A DNA stretch of 57,855 nucleotides from Alsobacter soli (GCA_945883115.1 CAMCXA010000008.1:1-57855), one strand, 5' to 3'; positions 32,534 to 41,575 are shown, numbered from the stretch's first letter. Translations and numbers: made by a program. The notes: generated from the letters alone by a model not told the origin.

Positions 32534-34630
32534 GTGACTGATGCGGTGTCGATAAATCAACAGAAGGGCTTCGGACCCATTATCCGGGCTTTAATGCTGC
32601 CTATCGCGCTAGTTGCATTCATCCTGATGATGATTGTTCCAATCCCAACGATCCTTCTCGATATCTTTTTCACGGCGAATATCCTGATTGCGCTCTCCAT
32701 TCTAATGGTCAGCGTAAACATGCGCCGGGCGCTCGACTTCTCGTCCTTTCCGACTGTTTTGCTGTTCGCAACAATTCTACGTTTGTCGCTGAACGTCGCT
32801 TCGACCCGTGTGGTTCTGCAACATGGCCATGAGGGGGCGCATGCAGCCGGTGCGGTTATTGAATCATTTGGTGAGTTCGTCATTGGCGGCAATTTCGTTA
32901 TCGGTATGCTGGTGTTCCTGATCCTGATGATCATCAACATGATCGTGATCGTGAAGGGTACGGGGCGCGTCTCGGAAGTCACGGCGCGATTTACCCTCGA
33001 TGCGATGCCCGGCAAGCAGATGGCTATCGATGCCGATTTGAATGCCGGCGTTCTGACCCACGAACAGGCTCGCAAACGTCGCGAAGACGTCTCTCGCGAG
33101 TCCGACTTTTATGGCTCGATGGATGGTGCAACGAAATTTGTGAAGGGCGATGCAATAGCAGGTATTCTTATCCTAGCCGTAAACGTGGTTGGCGGGTTGT
33201 TCATTGGAGTGTTGCAGCATGGCTTAGCGCTTTCTGATGCCGCAGCGATCTATATCACCCTTGCGATCGGCGACGGTCTTGTTGCGCAAATTCCGTCATT
33301 GCTGTTGTCAATTGCGACCGCAATCATCGTGACCCGCGAGTCGGGTGGCAATGATCTAGCCGAATTACTGATCAAGCAGGTCGGTATGCGCAAGGCTTGG
33401 TGGCCGGTTGCGGGCATTCTCGGCCTGATCGGTATCATGCCCGGCATGCCAAATCTCTTGTTCCTCACCGCGGCGGCAGGATCGGCGGCAATTGCCTATT
33501 ATGCGGCGCGTGAAAAGGATGAGGATTCCGACGATAAAGTCTCCTCAGGTGCGCAGTTTGAAAATGCGGCGGCGGCTGACGAGAATGAAGATCAGGTTAC
33601 AATCGAGGATGTTGCCTCGTCACCTCCCTTGCTGCTGGAAGTTGGCTATGGCCTGATTCCATTGATCGAGGATGACAAGAAGGGTGCATTGGTTTCCCGG
33701 ATTACCGGCATTCGCAAGCAGGTGTCGCGTGACCTCGGATTTATTATTCCGACGGTGCGGATCCGCGATAATCTGGCCCTGATGCCTTCCGCATACCGGA
33801 TTACGATTGCAGGCGTGATAGTGGCTGAAGATCAGGTGATCCACGGCAAGTTGCTCGCGATCCAGAATAATAACGGAAATATTGTGCTGCCGGGCCAGGC
33901 CGTCAAGGATCCGACATTCGGCCTTGATGCCGTGTGGATCGATCCTGCGGACAAGACGCGTGCGATGGCTGCGGATTACACCGTGGTTGATCCGAGCACG
34001 GTTGTTGCGACCCATTTGCACCAATTGCTCATGCAGCATGCGGCTGATCTGCTGGGGCAGGATGATGTGCAGGCGCTTGTTGATCATGCGGCGAAAACCG
34101 CGCCAGCACTGGTTTCGGGTGTCGTGCCGAAGATTATTTCATTGTCGCTGCTGACGCAGGTGCTGAAGGCACTGACCGCCGACCAAATTCCCGTGTCGGA
34201 TATGCGTCGCATTCTCGAGTCGCTTGCGAGCTCGAAGGGGCGCGAGCCTGAAGATTTGATCGAAGCGGCGCGTATCGCGCTTGGACCGATCCTGATCCAG
34301 CGCGTGTCGTCGCCGAAGGACGAGCTGTCCGTGGTGACGATTGATGCGGGTCTCGAACAGTTGATGATCCAGAATGCCCGCCAGAGTGGCCGGGACAGTG
34401 CGCCGATCGAGCCGGGCCTCGCCCGGAAATTGATGGAAGCTTTCGAGGAGCAAAACCAGAGCCTCGGCAAGTTGGGCAAGACACTGGTGCTAATCACGTC
34501 ACCTGCGCTGCGCCGCGATCTTTCGGCGCTAGTGCGGCAGGTGGCTCCGGACGGGCTTGTCCTGTCCTTCAAGGAATTACCCGAAAACAAGCGGGTTAAC
34601 GTAATCGCCGTCATTGGCGCGGCGGCTTAA
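32534..34630 (+). CDS. flhA: Export gate protein FlhA
   Basis: 698 residues. N-terminal half with eight membrane helices and the FHIPEP signature (FPTVLLFATILRLSLNVAST; ESDFYGSMDGATKFVKGDA). An acidic linker near 335-360 leads to the cytoplasmic ring domain that docks chaperone-substrate complexes (LLLEVGYGLIPLIED, ISLSLLTQVLKALTADQIPV, ending NVIAVIGAAA). GTG start with GGAG seven bases upstream. Confidence 0.97.
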   Translation: MTDAVSINQQKGFGPIIRALMLPIALVAFILMMIVPIPTILLDIFFTANILIALSILMVSVNMRRALDFSSFPTVLLFATILRLSLNVASTRVVLQHGHEGAHAAGAVIESFGEFVIGGNFVIGMLVFLILMIINMIVIVKGTGRVSEVTARFTLDAMPGKQMAIDADLNAGVLTHEQARKRREDVSRESDFYGSMDGATKFVKGDAIAGILILAVNVVGGLFIGVLQHGLALSDAAAIYITLAIGDGLVAQIPSLLLSIATAIIVTRESGGNDLAELLIKQVGMRKAWWPVAGILGLIGIMPGMPNLLFLTAAAGSAAIAYYAAREKDEDSDDKVSSGAQFENAAAADENEDQVTIEDVASSPPLLLEVGYGLIPLIEDDKKGALVSRITGIRKQVSRDLGFIIPTVRIRDNLALMPSAYRITIAGVIVAEDQVIHGKLLAIQNNNGNIVLPGQAVKDPTFGLDAVWIDPADKTRAMAADYTVVDPSTVVATHLHQLLMQHAADLLGQDDVQALVDHAAKTAPALVSGVVPKIISLSLLTQVLKALTADQIPVSDMRRILESLASSKGREPEDLIEAARIALGPILIQRVSSPKDELSVVTIDAGLEQLMIQNARQSGRDSAPIEPGLARKLMEAFEEQNQSLGKLGKTLVLITSPALRRDLSALVRQVAPDGLVLSFKELPENKRVNVIAVIGAAA

Positions 34631-34642
34631 GGAGAACGAACC

Positions 34643-35809
34643 ATGATGCAGCGCACGAAAATCATTGCTGAAGACAGCCGCGAGGCGATGGCGAGGATCA
34701 TGCGGGAATGTGGCGAGGACGCCGTCATTCTGTCAACGCGGAAGGTCGCCGGTGGCATCGAGATCATTGCGGGACATCCTGCCAAGATCAAGTCGATGGA
34801 TTATGATCTCGGCGAAGAGTCCGTTTCGGTTTCGGTTTCGTCAAATGCGGCGTTGAATGATCGGAAATCCGCTTTCGCCGAGCTTTTGAAAGAAAGCGCA
34901 CGGGCACCGGAATTCAAGCGCCAGTCGGTACCGGAATTCGCCGCTGCTCCTGCACCAAAGCAGGCAGGCAAGGAACAGCTCAGGATTGATGCCCTTGAGC
35001 AGCAGGTGCGCGAGATCAAGGCGATGCTCGGCTCGGAACTGATGCTTGGCGGGTTGAAGCAGGCGGGCGCGTCACCGGCACTGATTTCGGTGTTTCTGGC
35101 GCAGGCCGATGCGATTTCATGCACCGATCCGGATCGTCGTTTTGCGGCGTTTCTAGCCGGACGCATTCTGCACAAGAATGCTCCGTCGCTGACGGACGGA
35201 CCTCGTGTGGTTACCACCCTCGGGCCTTCGGGTTCGGGCAAGACGACATTTCTCGCGCAGCTTGCGGCACGCGCAAAAATGGCATCACCGGACGAGAAGA
35301 TCACCTTCGTCAATGCTGACACAAGCAAAATGGGCGCTGCTGAGCAGCTGCGCGCTTATGGACGGATTCTTGACGTGCCGGTGATCGACATCGAACAGGC
35401 GACCGAGCTTGCGCAGCTTTCGAAAAACTCCGGGCGGCGGATGTCACTGTTTATCGACATGCCGAGTTCGCTTGTCGAGTGCAGCGCGTTGATGATGGTG
35501 CTGGAAGAGAACGCGGCCGATCTGCCGCCAATCTTGCGGTATGGCGCAATTGCCTCGAATCTCTCGGTCGAGACGATCGAGCGGATGATGGACCGCTATC
35601 CGAGACTGGATGCGCTCGCGCTAACAAAACTTGATGAAGCACCGGTGTCTTTGATGACGCTGAGCCTCTTGAGTCTGCGTGGCCCGGGAATTGCTTATCT
35701 CGCATCGACGGCACATCTCGTGAAGGGCTTGATCGAACCGGATCTGGCCATGCTCGAAGATGTGATTCACAGCAGCCTTATCGGCAGCGGTTCTGAACCT
35801 TTGAATTGA
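34643..35809 (+). CDS. flhF: FlhF SRP-type GTPase, with degenerate G3 motif
   Basis: 388 residues. An N-terminal basic/variable part (about 1-90), an N helical domain, then the G domain: G1 TTLGPSGSGKTTFLAQ, G2-region NADTSKMGAAEQLRAYGRI (family usually DTYRIGA.EQL), G4 LALTKLDEA. The G3 motif, normally DTAGR, reads FIDMPSSL here. FlhF marks the pole for flagellar assembly. The altered G2 and G3 residues suggest weak or lost GTP hydrolysis. AGGAG precedes the ATG; flhG overlaps or follows directly. Confidence 0.9.
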   Translation: MMQRTKIIAEDSREAMARIMRECGEDAVILSTRKVAGGIEIIAGHPAKIKSMDYDLGEESVSVSVSSNAALNDRKSAFAELLKESARAPEFKRQSVPEFAAAPAPKQAGKEQLRIDALEQQVREIKAMLGSELMLGGLKQAGASPALISVFLAQADAISCTDPDRRFAAFLAGRILHKNAPSLTDGPRVVTTLGPSGSGKTTFLAQLAARAKMASPDEKITFVNADTSKMGAAEQLRAYGRILDVPVIDIEQATELAQLSKNSGRRMSLFIDMPSSLVECSALMMVLEENAADLPPILRYGAIASNLSVETIERMMDRYPRLDALALTKLDEAPVSLMTLSLLSLRGPGIAYLASTAHLVKGLIEPDLAMLEDVIHSSLIGSGSEPLN

Positions 35810-35820
35810 CGGTAGACATT

Positions 35821-36648
35821 ATGAAACGTCCACAGGCTATCGCGATCACGAGCGGCAAGGGAGGGGTTGGCAAGACGAACCTCTCGGTGAATCTTGCGCT
35901 CGCTCTGCAGCGAAACAGCAAGAATGTTGCTGTCTTTGATGCCGATTTGGCTCTTGCTAACGCGCATCTTGTCTTGGGCTGCCGAGCCAGCCGCACCATT
36001 GTTGACGCCATATCGGGGCGTTGCGCCGTGCAGGATGTGCTGGTGTCCGGCCCGTCCGGTCTGAAGCTGATTGCGGGCGGAAGCGGGCTTGCCGAACTGA
36101 TGAGTCTTTCAGACGATAAACGTCAATCTATCATCAGCTCGATCAGCAGCATCGCACCACAGATCGACTATTTGATCGTTGATACGGCGGCGGGTGTCGA
36201 GGACAATGTCATTGATTTTGTCGCAGCCTGCGATCGAGTGATCGTGGTGGTTGTCGGGGAGCCGACGGCATTTGTGGATGCCTATGCGAGTATCAAGGTT
36301 TTGCATCAGGAGACGGGGCGCACGCAGTTTGACATTGTTGTGAACCGGGCGACGAATGACACGCAGGGCATCCAGATCTTTCAACGATTTCAGGCCATTG
36401 TGATCAAGTTTCTACCTGTGGCGTTACATCATATAGGGAGTATTCCAAATGATGAGCGGCTTGGACGAGCGGTGAGCAAATGCGAGCCGGTGATTGACAG
36501 TTTCCCCGATGCACCAGCCTCAAAGGCAATCCTTTCGATTGCACAAGTCGTTCTGGCAAGTCCTCCGCCTGTTGTGGACGAGGGCGCTGTAGGGTTTTTT
36601 CGTCCTTTTTATGATCGGGATGTTGCAGCAGAGGAAGCCATGTCATGA
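35821..36648 (+). CDS. flhG: FlhG/FleN MinD-like ATPase, flagellar number control
   Basis: 275 residues from ATG 35821; a TTG at 35806 overlapping the flhF stop is the alternative. Deviant Walker A KGGVGKTN, VFDADLALANAHLVLG, YLIVDTAAGVEDNVIDF and VVVVGEPTAFVDAYASIKV are typical of FlhG/FleN. The DQA..LR motif that precedes the Walker A in most FlhG proteins and stimulates FlhF is absent with either start. It limits flagellar number, often by binding FleQ; both partners are encoded in this window. Confidence 0.92.
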   Translation: MKRPQAIAITSGKGGVGKTNLSVNLALALQRNSKNVAVFDADLALANAHLVLGCRASRTIVDAISGRCAVQDVLVSGPSGLKLIAGGSGLAELMSLSDDKRQSIISSISSIAPQIDYLIVDTAAGVEDNVIDFVAACDRVIVVVVGEPTAFVDAYASIKVLHQETGRTQFDIVVNRATNDTQGIQIFQRFQAIVIKFLPVALHHIGSIPNDERLGRAVSKCEPVIDSFPDAPASKAILSIAQVVLASPPPVVDEGAVGFFRPFYDRDVAAEEAMS

Positions 36649-37358
36649 CACTGATTGCCTATTCCCAAAGCGAAATCACCGAGAGCGAAATCAATCAACG
36701 GGTTCAAAAGCATATTCCGCTCGCCCGAAAGATTGCATGGCAGGTTCATGGCCGGGTTCGAGATCTGCTCGATATTGACGACCTGATCCAGATCGGCATG
36801 ATTGCTTTGATTGAAGCGGCGCAACGATTTCAGGATACGGGCGAAGCAACTTTCGGCACATATGCCGCGATCCGGGTGAAAGGTGCGCTTATTGATCATC
36901 TGCGTTCAAATTTTACGTTGTCAAGGTTGGCTGTTCAACGCAGGGACAGCATTATTGCCGCCGAAAAGGCCCTTAAGAATGAGGGGCGCGACCCCCATAA
37001 TTCCGAGTTGCTTGCGGAAAAAGTTGGTATCAGAATTGATGAATTACACGATTGGCAGAATCAAATTTCCCAAGCGGCCAAGAAATCGCTCGACGAGATT
37101 TATGATGACCATTCGAGCTGGTTCGCCGACGCCGGGCCTTCGCCCGAGGCTGTTTTACTGACGACAGAGCTCCGGCAAAGGCTTGCCGGAATGTTGAAGC
37201 GTCTTGAAAAGCGCGAAGCTCTTGTTTTGCAACTTTACTATGTCGAGGAATTAAATCTCGAAGAGATTGGTGAAATACTTTCTCTCACCGTGGGGCGAGT
37301 TTCCCAGATCAAGAAGGCGGCAATCTGTCAGATCCGCGAGTGGATGAATGACGCATGA
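36645..37358 (+). CDS. fliA: Flagellar sigma factor FliA (sigma-28)
   Basis: 237 residues, full length. Region 2 (IPLARKIAWQVHGRVRDLLD, IDDLIQIGMIALIEAAQRF, GTYAAIRVKGALIDHLR), region 3, and region 4 (KRLEKREALVLQLYYVEELN followed by LEEIGEILSLTVGRVSQIKK). It directs late flagellar genes with TAAA-N15-GCCGATAA promoters, of which candidates precede flgK and the flagellin gene. The start overlaps the flhG stop (ATGA). Confidence 0.96.
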   Translation: MTLIAYSQSEITESEINQRVQKHIPLARKIAWQVHGRVRDLLDIDDLIQIGMIALIEAAQRFQDTGEATFGTYAAIRVKGALIDHLRSNFTLSRLAVQRRDSIIAAEKALKNEGRDPHNSELLAEKVGIRIDELHDWQNQISQAAKKSLDEIYDDHSSWFADAGPSPEAVLLTTELRQRLAGMLKRLEKREALVLQLYYVEELNLEEIGEILSLTVGRVSQIKKAAICQIREWMNDA

Positions 37359-37367
37359 TCCTCAGCC

Positions 37368-37832
37368 CTATGCAATCTGTATGTTTTGGTACCCAAGATG
37401 TGAATCCAGTTTTCCGATTTTGACGGCATATTTAATTTCAGCAAGAATTTGCTCGATGATTTCGCGTGTGGCGATACCAAGAACAATTTCCTGATCGCCT
37501 TTTTTGGTAAGAGGGAGAAAACGACCCTCCCATAACAGAGAGATGATTGTCACGCCGTCCTGATGCTGAACGATCTCGTGCATATCCCGCCAACGCGCGA
37601 CAATATGGGTTTCGGTGACGTTGCCGCTGACCGGATCGACCCTGTGATCCACATAAGAGTACTCGGCAGGATTGCAGTAATAACGCCAATACTCATCGAT
37701 CAGCATAATCAGTTGATCGCGGGTATCTGTCATTGAGCGCGGAACGGCTACTATTTTCCGGCCTTTTGCACTGAAACCTGAAAGCATTTTTGGATTGAGC
37801 ATCAGCAGGTGGCTTCCGATTGAGTGGATCAC
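37368..37832 (-). CDS. Unknown protein between fliA and a hook/rod paralog
   Basis: 154 residues from GTG 37832; ATG 37802 (GGAAG upstream, 144 residues) is equally plausible. Soluble, mixed alpha/beta, no signal peptide. Notable stretches: LIDEYWRYYCNPAEYSYVDH, RVDPVSGNVTETHIVARWRD and LLWEGRFLPLTKKGDQEIVL. I do not recognise the family. It is convergent with fliA, nine bases apart, and divergent from the sigma-54-driven gene at 38058. No sigma-54 or sigma-28 site is visible in front of it. Confidence 0.62.
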   Translation of the reverse strand: MIHSIGSHLLMLNPKMLSGFSAKGRKIVAVPRSMTDTRDQLIMLIDEYWRYYCNPAEYSYVDHRVDPVSGNVTETHIVARWRDMHEIVQHQDGVTIISLLWEGRFLPLTKKGDQEIVLGIATREIIEQILAEIKYAVKIGKLDSHLGYQNIQIA

Positions 37833-38002
37833 TGCGCGGGACTTTAGATTGCGATGTTAAAACAGACAAATTGAAAATGTCTCTTAGCGTGTATTTTGAA
37901 GTATTTTCTTCAGTAAAGGTAAAATTTTTTGGTTCACGTTCACTTTCTTATCGATTTTGATCTGAAAATTGGTTTCTTTTCTGTTCAATAATAGGTGAAT
38001 TC

Positions 38003-38018
38003 TGGCATGCGCCTTGCA
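38003..38018 (+). promoter_or_regulatory. Sigma-54 promoter for the second hook/rod paralog
   Basis: TGGCATGCGCCTTGCA matches TGGCACG-N4-TTGCW with one change (C to T at position 6), 39 bases before the ATG. Confidence 0.87.
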
Positions 38019-38057
38019 GTGAATAAGATGAAAATTTTTTGAAAGGCGCTTCACTTC

Positions 38058-38879
38058 ATGTTGAGAACATCATTGACCGGTCTTCAGGCTTCTTCAAAGA
38101 ATTTAAGCGTGATCTCAAACAATCTTGCGAATGCGAGCACCAACGGCTTCAAACGGTCCGAGGCGCGTTTTGCCGATATCATCAATGAAGAAGCAGGGAC
38201 CCGCCCGGGCGTCGTCTTCGGGAAGGGTGTTTCGACATTATCCATCGAGCGCACAACCGCTCAGGGTTCGATGATGGGCACAAGCAGCAGCCTTGATTTT
38301 GCAGTTGATGGTGCGGGTTATTTTATTTTTGGTGATGCTCCCGATGGAGAAGCAACCGATACAACAACTTATTCCCGTGCCGGACGGCTCTCGATGGATA
38401 GGAATGGCAATCTGGTTGATGATTCAGGCGCTGCCCTTTTAGGGAGCAAGGCGGTTAATGGCAATCTTCAGGCTGCCAGTCTGTCGCCCATCAATCTTGT
38501 CGACGCTGTCGGCGGCAAGCCCGAAACAATCGGGACAGTCACGATTTCTTCAAAAGGTCTGCTGACTGTTACCACAACCGCCGGAGCCAATATTCCTGTC
38601 TCCTATGTTGCTTTGGGTCGATTTGCGAGCGATTCCGGACTGAAGCAAGTTGGATCGAATAAGCTCATGGGCACGGATCGATCCGGTGCTGTCGCGATTG
38701 GCGGTGCGGGGGTCGATGGTCTTGGCACCATAAAGCAGGGGACGATCGAGAAATCAAATGTCGATCTGACCAGCGAACTCATGCAGATGATCCAGTCGCA
38801 GCAAGCTTATAATGGCAATTCGCGTGCTTTGCAGACGGGCTCAGAGATGATGCGTTCGATCACGGAATTGATCTCCTGA
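38058..38879 (+). CDS. Flagellar hook/rod-family protein, second extra FlgE/F/G paralog
   Basis: 273 residues: N-terminus LTGLQASSKNLSVISNNLAN and STNGFKRSEARFADI, central MGTSSSLDFAVDGAGYFIF and YSRAGRLSMDRNGNLVDDSG, C-terminal IEKSNVDLTSELMQMIQSQQ followed by AYNGNSRALQTG. It has the same layout and near the same length as the minus-strand gene at 9767, and both have their own sigma-54 site. Not part of the flgBCDE or flgFGHIJ runs. It may be a minor axial component at the rod-hook or hook-filament junction. Confidence 0.88.
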   Translation: MLRTSLTGLQASSKNLSVISNNLANASTNGFKRSEARFADIINEEAGTRPGVVFGKGVSTLSIERTTAQGSMMGTSSSLDFAVDGAGYFIFGDAPDGEATDTTTYSRAGRLSMDRNGNLVDDSGAALLGSKAVNGNLQAASLSPINLVDAVGGKPETIGTVTISSKGLLTVTTTAGANIPVSYVALGRFASDSGLKQVGSNKLMGTDRSGAVAIGGAGVDGLGTIKQGTIEKSNVDLTSELMQMIQSQQAYNGNSRALQTGSEMMRSITELIS

Positions 38880-39124
38880 CGAATTCGGGAGTGAAAGTTT
38901 GAAATCAACATTAAAGTATTGAAGGATCCGACCGTCATTAACCCAGAATAGCGATTTTGCGCGATCAGAAACGCTACCGATCATGTTTTGTTCTTCCGCT
39001 GCACGGGTGCAGACGGAAAACGGGTACGGCTGTCTACTTTTACTAGAAATATTTTGGAAACTCGTTTAATGGTCATATCCAGCGCATCTAGACATTCCGT
39101 CTTTGACTACGCGCTTGGATCGCC

Positions 39125-39571
39125 ATGGCCTTATCGACAGTCGGTATTGCACGCCAACCTGTATCGAGTTTGTTGCCACCGCTTGTTGTCGCGGCGCGCG
39201 CATCAATGGGCCAAAATGATTACGAAACCGTTCGCCCCGTATTGCCAGCATCTGAAGTCCAGATGGACGAAGCGACTTTTTTGCAATTTGACCCTTTGGA
39301 GGTCCAGAGCGCTGTCAACCGGCGTCGGCAGCCGGGTGCGCTTTCCTTCTTCAGTGACAAGCCAGAAATTGCAGCGGCTGAACAACCAAGCCGGATTTTT
39401 GCACCACGCGGCGCGTCTTCTGATGCCGTACCGGCACTTAGTTGGCTTGAGGCGCGTTTTTCATTTGACCCGCTCTACGTCCAGAACAAAGCAGCAGCAC
39501 TTTACGCTCTTATTTCAAGGGTTCCAACGAGCCTTGCAGAGCGTCGATTGGCATACGATATTTTCGCCTGA
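39125..39571 (+). CDS. Unknown protein in flagellar region, possibly disordered
   Basis: 148 residues, not recognised. Pro/Ala/Ser-rich first two thirds, then a short helical end (FSFDPLYVQNKAAALYALIS, RVPTSLAERRLAYDIF). No signal peptide or membrane helix. It lies between a hook/rod paralog and flgB; I choose this frame over the overlapping one at 38988-39593, which is rich in Arg/His/Cys/Trp as shadows are. A flagellar role is inferred only from place. Confidence 0.55.
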   Translation: MALSTVGIARQPVSSLLPPLVVAARASMGQNDYETVRPVLPASEVQMDEATFLQFDPLEVQSAVNRRRQPGALSFFSDKPEIAAAEQPSRIFAPRGASSDAVPALSWLEARFSFDPLYVQNKAAALYALISRVPTSLAERRLAYDIFA

Positions 39572-39585
39572 TAATCGGGTGGCTC

Positions 39586-39804
39586 ATGACTGAAAAAGAG
39601 TTTCTTGACGCGATCAATGATCTCCTTAAGCAATATGGCGGCTTCACATTGGAAGGGCCTGATTGGGCCGGTGACGTGATTTTACGCCGACAACTTGATG
39701 GTGAAGCGAAGCGAAAAAAGGGCGCGACCCATTTCGCTGCGGCGCTCCGACAGATTATGGGAAAAGACCTCAAAAATGCACCGACCGGTGAGGGATGGCT
39801 CTAG
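39586..39804 (+). CDS. Small unknown protein in flagellar region
   Basis: 72 residues, soluble: KEFLDAINDLLKQYGGFTLE, GPDWAGDVILRRQLDGEAKR, HFAAALRQIMGKDLKNAP. It is probably a small helical protein; I do not recognise it. It follows the previous gene by 14 bases with GGGTGG before the ATG, so the two likely form one unit. Confidence 0.6.
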   Translation: MTEKEFLDAINDLLKQYGGFTLEGPDWAGDVILRRQLDGEAKRKKGATHFAAALRQIMGKDLKNAPTGEGWL

Positions 39805-39922
39805 GTCGTTTCGTTCCCTGTCTGCATTTTCCCCAGGGTAATCTTGACTGTTCGGCTTATTTTACGCCTGCAGAGCCGCAGTTTTCTCACTCTTGGCTTG
39901 TTTAATATCTCCCACTAAAACT

Positions 39923-39938
39923 TGGCACGACACTTGCT
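39923..39938 (+). promoter_or_regulatory. Sigma-54 promoter for flgBCDE
   Basis: TGGCACGACACTTGCT is a perfect consensus match, 45 bases before the flgB ATG. It defines the start of the flgB-flgC-flgD-flgE run. Confidence 0.92.
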
Positions 39939-39983
39939 GTTACTCGTTGCGGACAGAATGGTCCCGAAGCAGACGAGGCAGAG

Positions 39984-40370
39984 ATGGGTGTCATTGATCA
40001 ATTCCTGAATGGAAGCGCCACAGCGTTATCGCTGCGGCAGAAGCGTCTCGAAATTCTGGGATCAAATATTGCCAATGCCGCAACACCGAATTTCAAGGCA
40101 CGCGATATCGATTTTGCTTCCGCGTACAAGAATGCGACGAGCGGCGGCGATCTTGTCACAACGGCAAGCAACCACATAGGCTTTGCCGGGCAAGGACTTG
40201 AGCCATCTTCTCTATATCGCGTTCCGGTGTCTCCGTCGCTCGATGGGAACACAGTCGAATTGCATATTGAGCAGGTTCAATTTGCCGAGAATGCAACCCG
40301 TTATGAAGCAACACTACAATTTCTGAATGGCAGAATCCGGACCCTGCGTAGTGCATTGAGGGGCGAATAA
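39984..40370 (+). CDS. flgB: Proximal rod protein FlgB
   Basis: 128 residues, usual length. N-terminal LEILGSNIANAATPNFKARD is the rod-protein signature; C-terminal VQFAENATRYEATLQFLNGR. One of the four proximal rod proteins, exported early. GAGG five bases before the ATG; its stop overlaps the flgC start by one base. Confidence 0.95.
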   Translation: MGVIDQFLNGSATALSLRQKRLEILGSNIANAATPNFKARDIDFASAYKNATSGGDLVTTASNHIGFAGQGLEPSSLYRVPVSPSLDGNTVELHIEQVQFAENATRYEATLQFLNGRIRTLRSALRGE

Positions 40371-40783
40371 TGGGTAGTATGAACATTTTTGATATTTCGG
40401 GGCGTGCTATGGCCGCACAGAATATCCGTCTCAATACGATTGCGAGTAATCTCGCGAATGTGAATGCGTTGGCCGGTTCAAGAGAAGCCGTTTATAAGCC
40501 GATGCTTCCAGTTTTCGAGACTAAAACACCAATGGGTCAACCGCTCGCGGGTATTTCGACGGTGGATGTTGTTGATATTGTGCGTTCCACAGCCGAGCCT
40601 GAAAAGCGCTACAGCCCGGGTCATCCTCTGGCAGACGCTGAAGGTTTTGTTTTTTCTCCTGCAATTGATCGGGATCAGGAGATGATCGACATGATCGAGA
40701 CGTCACGGCAATACCAGAACAATATCGAGGTGCTGACGACTGCCAAATCCCTGTTGCTCAAGACAATCAGCGTCGGCAAGTAA
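40370..40783 (+). CDS. flgC: Proximal rod protein FlgC
   Basis: 137 residues: ISGRAMAAQNIRLNTIASNL, ANVNALAGSREAVYKPMLPV, RYSPGHPLADAEGFVFSPAI and EMIDMIETSRQYQNNIEVL are typical FlgC blocks. Normal length. Translation is coupled to flgB. Confidence 0.96.
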   Translation: MGSMNIFDISGRAMAAQNIRLNTIASNLANVNALAGSREAVYKPMLPVFETKTPMGQPLAGISTVDVVDIVRSTAEPEKRYSPGHPLADAEGFVFSPAIDRDQEMIDMIETSRQYQNNIEVLTTAKSLLLKTISVGK

Positions 40784-40819
40784 TCGAAATTTAAACTGAA
40801 TTTTTGAAGGAGTCTTTTT

Positions 40820-41527
40820 ATGGCCGAAATCAGCTCATCCGCCCAGCAATCACTCGACGCCTTACTTTCAAAGTTAGGTGCCAAAAAGCTCAGTGACGTG
40901 CAAGCGGCGACCAACAAATCGAAAGACTCGCTTGGGCAGGAGGACTTTCTGAAGCTTATGACCACACAATTGGCCAATCAGGATCCTTTTGCACCACAGG
41001 ATAATACGCAAATGATTGCCCAGATGGCGCAGTTTTCGACCGTAACTGGTATCCAGCAGATGAATCAGACAATGACCGGAGTTGCGAGCGAGATTTCGCA
41101 GAACCGTATTGCAACGGCAGCGAGTTTCGTTGGCAAGACTGTTCTTGTTCCGGGTAACACGGCGTTGGCGGACTCAACAGGCGGCATCAGCGGCGCGGTT
41201 GATCTTCCTGTTTCAACTGGCAATTTGACACTCCAGATTTCTACCGAGCAGGGCCAATTGGTAAAAACAATCGATCTTGGCTCAAATCCGGCAGGACTTG
41301 TTGGCTTCTCGTGGGATGGCAAGGATGACAGCGGCACTGCTGTCGGCAATTCGCGGTACACGATCAAGGCCACGATGATGAACGCAGGTAAATCACAAGC
41401 GGTTGGCACGGATGTTTACGGGGCGATCACAGAAGCATCGATCCCGACCGCCACCGAAGACATGCTGTTTACAGTTGCCGGTGCGGGCAAGGTCAATATG
41501 GCGACGATCAAGAGCATCAAGTACTGA
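40820..41527 (+). CDS. flgD: Hook scaffold (capping) protein FlgD
   Basis: 235 residues. N-terminal LGQEDFLKLMTTQLANQDPF is the FlgD signature; the C-terminal part has the FlgD Ig-like/tudor segments (GFSWDGKDDSGTAVGNSRYT, IKATM). It caps the growing hook and is removed when the hook is complete. GGAG lies nine bases before the ATG. Confidence 0.96.
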   Translation: MAEISSSAQQSLDALLSKLGAKKLSDVQAATNKSKDSLGQEDFLKLMTTQLANQDPFAPQDNTQMIAQMAQFSTVTGIQQMNQTMTGVASEISQNRIATAASFVGKTVLVPGNTALADSTGGISGAVDLPVSTGNLTLQISTEQGQLVKTIDLGSNPAGLVGFSWDGKDDSGTAVGNSRYTIKATMMNAGKSQAVGTDVYGAITEASIPTATEDMLFTVAGAGKVNMATIKSIKY

Positions 41528-41575
41528 TTTTTTCGATTTCAACCGATCCAGAGCTAACGCAAGAGAGAACATCCA

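Noticed and set aside
38911-38960. Possible sigma-28 site (TAAA-N15-ACCGTCAT) before the unknown gene at 39125
   Set aside because: Only four of eight bases of the -10 element match, which is expected by chance.
38988-39593. 201-residue frame overlapping the 148-residue gene at 39125
   Set aside because: Rich in Arg, His, Cys and Trp, no clear ribosome-binding site, and conflicts with a better frame that abuts the next gene neatly.
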